Below, one piece after another: positions 58,930-64,000 of a stretch of 64,000 nt of DNA; position 1 is the stretch's first letter, and each line of letters starts with the position of its first letter. The stretch is from DUOA01 sp012839095. Its GTDB lineage: Bacteria > Bacillota > Clostridia > Caldicoprobacterales > DTU083. The notes under the pieces were generated by a model. It saw nothing but the letters and a program-made list of their open reading frames with translations. It ran no database searches and was not told the DNA's origin. The position numbers and the translations under genes were made by a program. The stretch is taken from the NCBI GenBank assembly GCA_050951505.1, contig JBMNJE010000006.1, positions 90,387 through 154,386 on the forward strand, read 5' to 3'.

Positions 58930-60372
58930 ATGCTTGCATGTTCATCAATGGCTGAACCTTATGTCCCGAGGAACCCTCGAAAAAGTCAATATTATCAATG
59001 TGTAGAAGCTAATTTTGAGGAGCTTGAACGGGTTTGGGAAGAGCGTTATCAGAGAAAATATGGTTATTGGCGTCCTCATGTGATGGATGTTATCTATAAG
59101 TATCTGGACTGCGGAGACCTCCATCAGGGTTTTGCGAGGGTCAAATGCGAAGACTGCAACCATGAATATTTATTGCCATTCTCCTGCAAGAGAAGGCATT
59201 TCTGTCCGTCATGCCATCAGAAACGAGTAATTGAATTTGGCAAATTTTTATATGAAGAAGTATTGCACCCGGTACCGCATCGACAATGGGTATTCAGTAT
59301 TCCCAAGCGTTTAAGACCATATTTTCTATATGACAGGAGTCTTTTGGGGAAATTAAGCCAGTATGCATGGAAGGTATTATCCTGTTACCTGGCAAACGGT
59401 GTATCCATGAATAACCCCATGTCCGGAGCCGTCATTGCAGTTCAGACCTTTGGCGATTATCTTAATTTCAATCCACATCTGCATATAATATCTACAGACG
59501 GCTGTTTTGACAAGGCAGGCAATTTTATGGCGAGTGTTATGCCAAATGCCGATGATCTTGAACCGGTGTTTCGGCTGGAAGTATTGAAAATGCTAAAGCA
59601 GGAAGGGAAAATTACAGAGGCAGTCATAGAGAATATGGACACATGGCATCACAGTGGTTTCCATGTGTATTGCGGTGATGTCATTCGAGCTAATGATGAG
59701 GAAGGTCTGGAACGTCTGGCTCATTATGTAATTCGAGCACCCCTATCACAAGAACGGATGGTTTATATTGGCGCATCTGAAGGGACATTCGGTATGGATC
59801 AGATTATCTATAAAGGAAAGAGGAGCAAGGACAAAGAGCGTTTTACTGCTCTTGACTGGCTGGCACGACTGGTGACACATATTCCTAACAAAGGGGAGCA
59901 GCTAGTACGCTACTATGGATATTATAGCAATAAAGCACGGGGTGTACGTAGAAAAGAGGAGGCTACCTATACAGAAATACAGCATACTGAAGGACGGGAA
60001 ATAGATACGCCTGTCTCCACCCTTATAGAGAATAATCTTTCCAGAAAAGTCTTCCGTAAAAACTGGTCTCGCCTGATACAAAAAGTATACCATTGTGATC
60101 CTCTTGTTTGTCCAAAATGTAAGGGAGAAATGAAGATAATTGCCTTTATTGAAGAAGAAACGGTCATTAAGAAAATACTTAAACATTTAAATTTATGGAT
60201 AACAGGGAATCATGACCCTCCGGCTCTATCAAAAGCTGTGGGAGAAGATGTATTTCCCGATATACCGGCAATAAATTTTACCGGTTCATTCAATAATGAT
60301 CATACATTATCTCAGATGCCTTATGAAGATGAGTATTCACAATTGACAAGCTATGAAGATCACACCTATTGA
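58930..60372 (+). CDS. IS91-family transposase
   Basis: The 480-residue transposase has an N-terminal zinc-binding domain (CEDCNHEYLLPFSCKRRHFCPSCHQKR near residues 75-100). An HUH-type nuclease motif (FNPHLHIISTDG near 178) is followed by the catalytic tyrosine region VRYYGYYSNKARG near 325. IS91 elements move by rolling-circle replication from an ori end to a ter end and can mobilise neighbouring DNA. The gene looks full length, with AGGTGATG six bases before the ATG. IS91 elements normally lack long terminal inverted repeats, so the enclosing 28-bp repeat probably belongs to something else. Confidence 0.88.
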   Translation: MLACSSMAEPYVPRNPRKSQYYQCVEANFEELERVWEERYQRKYGYWRPHVMDVIYKYLDCGDLHQGFARVKCEDCNHEYLLPFSCKRRHFCPSCHQKRVIEFGKFLYEEVLHPVPHRQWVFSIPKRLRPYFLYDRSLLGKLSQYAWKVLSCYLANGVSMNNPMSGAVIAVQTFGDYLNFNPHLHIISTDGCFDKAGNFMASVMPNADDLEPVFRLEVLKMLKQEGKITEAVIENMDTWHHSGFHVYCGDVIRANDEEGLERLAHYVIRAPLSQERMVYIGASEGTFGMDQIIYKGKRSKDKERFTALDWLARLVTHIPNKGEQLVRYYGYYSNKARGVRRKEEATYTEIQHTEGREIDTPVSTLIENNLSRKVFRKNWSRLIQKVYHCDPLVCPKCKGEMKIIAFIEEETVIKKILKHLNLWITGNHDPPALSKAVGEDVFPDIPAINFTGSFNNDHTLSQMPYEDEYSQLTSYEDHTY

Positions 60373-60411
60373 TGAATAGTACAAACAAGAATACACATCC
60401 GCTTTCATATC

Positions 60412-60421
60412 GGTACAAGAA
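60412..60421 (+). repeat. Right 10-bp inverted repeat flanking the IS91-type gene
   Basis: GGTACAAGAA is the reverse complement of 58730-58739. The remaining 60373-60579 gap shows no gene. Confidence 0.35.
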
Positions 60422-60579
60422 CTGAGCTCTATTCCAGTATGCGCTATTTCGGATTGTTTCACCATTTATTTTTATTCAGGGACCCAGCCATGTGTTCTAA
60501 TTCATTGTATTCCTCGTATTCACAGGTCACAAGCACTTTCATATAACTTTTTTGCCCTTCTTGGGTTTTCTTGGATGGA

Positions 60580-60608
60580 TTGACAGGCTTTTTTATAGCT
60601 GTTACACT
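60580..60608 (+). promoter_or_regulatory. Promoter of the acetyltransferase-like pseudogene
   Basis: A consensus -35 TTGACA is followed 17 bases later by TACACT. An AGGGGGT ribosome site and TTG start lie 30-44 bases further on. Confidence 0.55.
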
Positions 60609-60651
60609 AAATATGAGAAAAGCAAATTCCTATCCCTAGGGGGTATGTACA

Positions 60652-61778
60652 TTGCTCAAGGTTGTTGAAGTAAGAACAAAGAAGCAGCTTAAAAAATTTG
60701 TTACATTTCCATTTAAGCTGTATAGCGACAATCCCTATTGGATCCCGCCGCTGCTTGTGGATGAGATGAACACCCTCAGGTGGGATAAGAATCCGGCCTT
60801 TTCCTATTGTAAAGCCAGGTATTGGCTTGTATACAAGGACAACAAGCTTGCAGGGCGGATCGCAGGCATTATCAACCAACGTGCAATCGAAAGTGGGGTA
60901 AGAAATACGCCCGGTTTGGATGGTTTGACTTTATCGATGATCCGGATGTGGCAAAATGCCTTCTCAAGCTCGTTGAGGATTGGGCCAGGCAGGAAGGGAT
61001 GTCCGGTATCCAGGGCCCCATGGGGTTTTGCGATTTAGACAAAGAGGGGATGCTGATCGAAGGATTCGATGAGCTTGGAACCTTTACCACCCTGTACAAT
61101 TATTCCTATTACCCGCGGTATATGGAAATGATGGGCTATGTCAAGGATGTGGATTGGTATGAGTATGTCCTGGAGGTGCCGGATCAGTTAAGCGACAATA
61201 TCCTGAAAATAGCTGAGACGGTAAAAGAACGCAACCAGCTCAGGACCATTACCTTTACCAAAGCCAAACAGATTCTCCCCTATGCCACATCGATTTTCAA
61301 AATGATCAATGAGGCATACAGTGACCTATACAATGTTGTTCCGCTGACAGACGAACAGGTGGACTTTTATGTAAAGCAGTACTTCAGTGTGGTGAATCCG
61401 GACTTTGTCAATATTGTTCTGGACAGGAATGATCAGATGGCTGCCTTCAGCATTGGGTTCCCATCCCTGGCTAAAACCATGCAGAAGACCAAGGGAAAGC
61501 TGCTTCCCCTTGGGTTCATCCGCCTGCTAAAGGCTCTGAAGGTGAACAACAGTGTTGACATGCTCCTGGTTGCAGTCCGACCGGATCTGCAGGGCAAAGG
61601 CGTCAACTCCCTGCTGATGGAGGCTATGGCGGAAGCCTGCCGGAAGAACGGCATCAAAGTGGCCCACTTGAATCCCCAGCTGGAGAACAATCTGAAGGTT
61701 CGTTCCCAATGGAAGCATTTCAGCGGGCAGCAAAATAAGAAACGCCGCTGCTACTATAAGGAGTTACAGGCTCAATAA
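60652..61778 (+). pseudogene. GNAT-type acetyltransferase-like gene with single-base frameshift
   Basis: Two overlapping frames together encode a protein of about 375 residues. The first begins LKVVEVRTKKQLKKFVTFPFKLY and runs to GRIAGIINQRAIE; the second continues KWGKKYARFGWFDFIDDPDVA to the stop. The break is at an A-run near 60890-60892 (GAAAG, where GAAAAG would keep the frame). The C-terminal part contains VAVRPDLQGKGVNSLLMEAM, the acetyl-CoA binding motif of GNAT enzymes. TTG start after AGGGGGT. A sequencing or assembly error is possible since the rest is well preserved. Substrate unknown. Confidence 0.78.
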
Positions 61779-61854
61779 GCAGGAGTCATGTACCGGTTAT
61801 CCGTCTATAGACAAACGCAATCATTTTGTTTATCATTTGCCTTTCAATGATTAG

Positions 61855-61893
61855 AAACCTTTCGGGTCTGTCTGACTGAAAGGTTTTTTTTTT
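61855..61893 (+). terminator. Strong intrinsic terminator after the acetyltransferase-like gene
   Basis: AAACCTTTC pairs with GAAAGGTTT across a 14-base loop and runs into about ten T residues. Confidence 0.9.
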
Positions 61894-62050
61894 ATTATAA
61901 AACCATTATCAAGCACCTTTCACATAATATGAATCATTTATTTCTCGCAGATTGCATACATTAAAACAATGAAACAGCTATAATCCAATATAAATTCACA
62001 GAAATATACTTGACATTTCAGATGGGAAGTATTAACTTATGATTAATAAA

Positions 62051-62078
62051 TTGATTTGACTGCAGGAACTAAAAATTC
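62051..62078 (-). repeat. Right copy of a perfect 28-bp inverted repeat
   Basis: The sequence beginning TTGATTTGAC is the exact reverse complement of 58596-58623. It ends 13 bases before the left terminal repeat of the IS1182 element. Confidence 0.9.
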
Positions 62079-62091
62079 AACCCTAACTGAT

Positions 62092-63955
62092 CCTTGACAA
62101 CTTCATTCAAAACCCATTTTTAGGTAAAATCCAAGGTAACTAAGAAAATTAGTGCGCATTTATGGCTACAAAAGGTCATATATCAACTGATTTCCCTGGG
62201 ATTTTGCCCCATTCATCTAAAATTGGGCACAAAGATCCCTTGGAGCAGTGTGATTTTCTTTTTTCGGTTTGTATCCGCCTTGCATAAACTTAGTAAACCG
62301 TTTGATGTTTTGTACAGTTACTTTCAAGCCGCAAACAATTGTGCTTTTGACTATACCGCGTACACTGAGTTTGTCTAAGCCTGTGCGTTTCAGTGCGGAG
62401 TTGCTTCCTTCTATCCCGGCCCGTTTGCTTGTGTTCTCTTTTCGTTCTGACTTCATTGTTTCACGCTGCCGGCTCACCTTTACCGTCTTGAGGGGAATAC
62501 GAACAACGCAATCCTTTTTCTGCTCTTTGCTGTAACATTGGTCACGGAACTCGCATCCTGAACAAGCTTCATGTGGAAAGTGAGCACTTGTCTGACTGTT
62601 GTTAACGCCGGCTTGTGTAGGAACATAGCCTTTAGGGCACTTAAGGATAGTATTGGTTTCTGGATCTATTTCGAATTCTGTAACGGGCAGCTTCTTGCTG
62701 GGCTCGGTACCGCTCATGTTGGTTAAATGGATTTCTATTCCATTCTTATTTGCTTCTTCATAGACTTCTTCTGAGTGGAATCCGCCATCGACATACATGT
62801 CGGTACAATTTGTATTTTCATGGATCTCCTTTATCCGGCCTGTAAGGATTTCTACATCACTGACAGTGTTTGCTTCTACAGCATAATCGGTAATAAGCTG
62901 GAAATCGTTATCCTTACTGCAAGTTTCCGATATCTCAAGAACATAGCCGCTTTGAGCTACATTTCCTTTCCTCCGGAAAGTAGCATCTTCATCAAATGCA
63001 GACTGGAGAGAATCAGGGGATATATCTTTCTTTGACTTTGGAACTAGCTTTTCACTATCCTCGGCAGTTATGGATTGCTCATTTAGAAACCTCTTGGTTA
63101 TGCGTACTTCATCCGATTCAAGCATGCCCGGCTGTTGTTCCAATATATCAAGTGCTTCTTTGCACAGATTCAAAAGTAGGGACAGCTTGCTATCTCCATC
63201 CTGTTGCTTTGACCGATATAGAATATCAGTCTTGAAACTGGGTTCCAATACTTTGGATAGTGAATCGGTCAGTTTATCCTTGGGAATAGCTTTTACTGCC
63301 TGTGTGAGGACATCATAGGCCAGGGACATACGGCCAGCCTTTTTAATATTGCTCATAAACATGGTTGTGTCCGTTCTTTGTTCCTCCAGAGAAACACCGG
63401 CCTCTCCCGCAAAGCCATGCAATAGTTTTATGAACTGTTCAAATAAAAGGTCTCCACTTTCGGGGTTGTCGATATAGTATTCATATATTCTCTGTCGGAA
63501 ATAGTAAAGGGTTCTTTCAGCGAGATTTAATTCCCCTAAAGAGCGTATGCCAACGGCATAATTTATCTGATAATCAAAATAGAAGGCGTCTAATAGTTCC
63601 AGATCGTTATACTGCCTCATTTGCTTGATATATTCTAATGATAACAGGATGTTTACAGGAAAATTAGGCTTGCCTGTTTTACCATAAAGTACAGCAAAGG
63701 GTTCTTCATCTATTTTCTTAAACACATGTTCGTAGAAGACAGGCGCCCACGACTTTTCCAACTTTGCTACTACCCTGTGATTCATCCATTGTCGGCTATC
63801 AAAAAATGTTTCCTGTTCATGTTTATCATTAGCTCTGAACATACTCTTCACCTTTTTGTTACATACTTGTTATTTTATACTAACATTATAACATAAAAAT
63901 GGCTTGTAGTCCAGTAATACCAACGGTTTTATGGGTTTTTATGAAGTTATCAAGG
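62092..63955 (-). mobile_element. IS1182-family insertion sequence
   Basis: The ends form an imperfect inverted repeat of about 25 bases: CCTTGACAACTTCAT... at 62092-62117 and ...ATGAAGTTATCAAGG at 63931-63955. The element is about 1.86 kb with one transposase gene on the minus strand. No target-site duplication is evident next to the proposed ends, so the boundaries are approximate. The short stretch after 63955 holds a CAGCTAG/CTAGCTG hairpin (63964-63981) and no gene. Confidence 0.8.
62217..63842 (-). CDS. IS1182-family DDE transposase
   Basis: The ~541-residue transposase has the InsH-type N-terminal domain (NFPVNILLSLEYIKQMRQYNDLELLDAFYFDYQINYAVG near residues 57-95) and TDTTMFMSNIKKAGR near 160, with the first catalytic Asp. 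A second Asp lies in DMYVDGGFHSEEVYEE, then a Cys-rich CSGCEFRDQCYS insert typical of IS1182. RAGIEGSNSALKRTGL near 484 carries the catalytic Glu. All DDE residues appear intact. The start is ATG 63842 with AAAGGTG six bases upstream; a GTG at 63851 overlaps that region. Probably functional. Confidence 0.9.
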   Translation of the reverse strand: MFRANDKHEQETFFDSRQWMNHRVVAKLEKSWAPVFYEHVFKKIDEEPFAVLYGKTGKPNFPVNILLSLEYIKQMRQYNDLELLDAFYFDYQINYAVGIRSLGELNLAERTLYYFRQRIYEYYIDNPESGDLLFEQFIKLLHGFAGEAGVSLEEQRTDTTMFMSNIKKAGRMSLAYDVLTQAVKAIPKDKLTDSLSKVLEPSFKTDILYRSKQQDGDSKLSLLLNLCKEALDILEQQPGMLESDEVRITKRFLNEQSITAEDSEKLVPKSKKDISPDSLQSAFDEDATFRRKGNVAQSGYVLEISETCSKDNDFQLITDYAVEANTVSDVEILTGRIKEIHENTNCTDMYVDGGFHSEEVYEEANKNGIEIHLTNMSGTEPSKKLPVTEFEIDPETNTILKCPKGYVPTQAGVNNSQTSAHFPHEACSGCEFRDQCYSKEQKKDCVVRIPLKTVKVSRQRETMKSERKENTSKRAGIEGSNSALKRTGLDKLSVRGIVKSTIVCGLKVTVQNIKRFTKFMQGGYKPKKENHTAPRDLCAQF

Positions 63956-63963
63956 TGCGTTTC

Positions 63964-63981
63964 CAGCTAGGTTTCTAGCTG
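63964..63981. repeat. Hairpin outside the IS1182 end
   Basis: CAGCTAG and CTAGCTG form a perfect 7-bp inverted repeat around GTTT, starting 9 bases beyond the right terminal repeat. It may be a target feature or part of the neighbouring sequence. Confidence 0.4.
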
Positions 63982-64000
63982 AGTTATTGCAGTAGAATCA

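Overview
The window looks like chromosomal DNA of an anaerobic, saccharolytic member of the Clostridia (Bacillota). The basis is low-to-mid GC, strong AGGAGG-type ribosome binding sites, frequent GTG/TTG starts, Gram-positive type lipoprotein and sortase signals, an LplA/LplB/YtcP-type sugar transporter without its own ATPase, and clostridial IS110, IS91 and IS1182 elements. The species cannot be named from sequence alone. No rRNA, tRNA, CRISPR array or replication origin was seen.

Layout. 0-15 kb is mostly housekeeping: BirA, a heterodimeric ABC exporter pair, a short RecQ helicase, a Gfo/Idh/MocA dehydrogenase, phosphoglucomutase, a YkgJ-type cysteine-cluster protein, an orphan AbiEi-like antitoxin, a decayed DUF1905 gene, a nuclease-Rad3/DinG-type helicase fusion, and a DUF815 AAA ATPase. 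15-24 kb is a scarred carbohydrate region. It holds a sulfatase whose 5' part with the catalytic Cys is deleted, a 1733-residue secreted protein carrying a metallophosphoesterase and a GH-A type glycosidase, and a sulfatase C-terminal fragment fused to that protein's truncated sortase signal. A further sulfatase there has a T-tract frameshift and lacks its C-terminus. 23.5-31 kb has a URO-D-family protein, a dehydrogenase, a serine hydrolase and a LacZ-type GH2. 31-34 kb has a homodimeric ABC exporter and a YigZ protein.

33.8-54.4 kb is the most coherent system: a Gram-positive polysaccharide utilisation locus. A LacI-family regulator, flanked by two identical TTACGTAA-containing sites, is divergent from a lipoprotein-permease-permease operon. 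That operon continues into a sulfatase, a PF05426/PL38-like lyase, a GH94-like phosphorylase, two GH2 enzymes, a GH78 rhamnosidase, a second sulfatase and a GH43-CBM6. None of these enzymes has a visible signal peptide, so they probably depolymerise imported sulfated oligosaccharides in the cytoplasm. The gene set (rhamnosidase, uronate lyase-like, xylosidase/arabinosidase-like, sulfatases) suggests a sulfated, rhamnose- and uronate-containing glycan such as ulvan, but this is inference.

54.4-64 kb is mobile-element-rich. It holds a 5'-truncated IS110 transposase followed by a long non-coding tail, two URO-D-family genes, and an IS91-type transposase plus a frameshifted acetyltransferase-like gene enclosed by a perfect 28-bp inverted repeat. 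It ends with a nearly complete IS1182 element. The repeated truncations and single-base frameshifts mean either real gene decay driven by mobile elements or assembly errors; reads across the junctions would decide.
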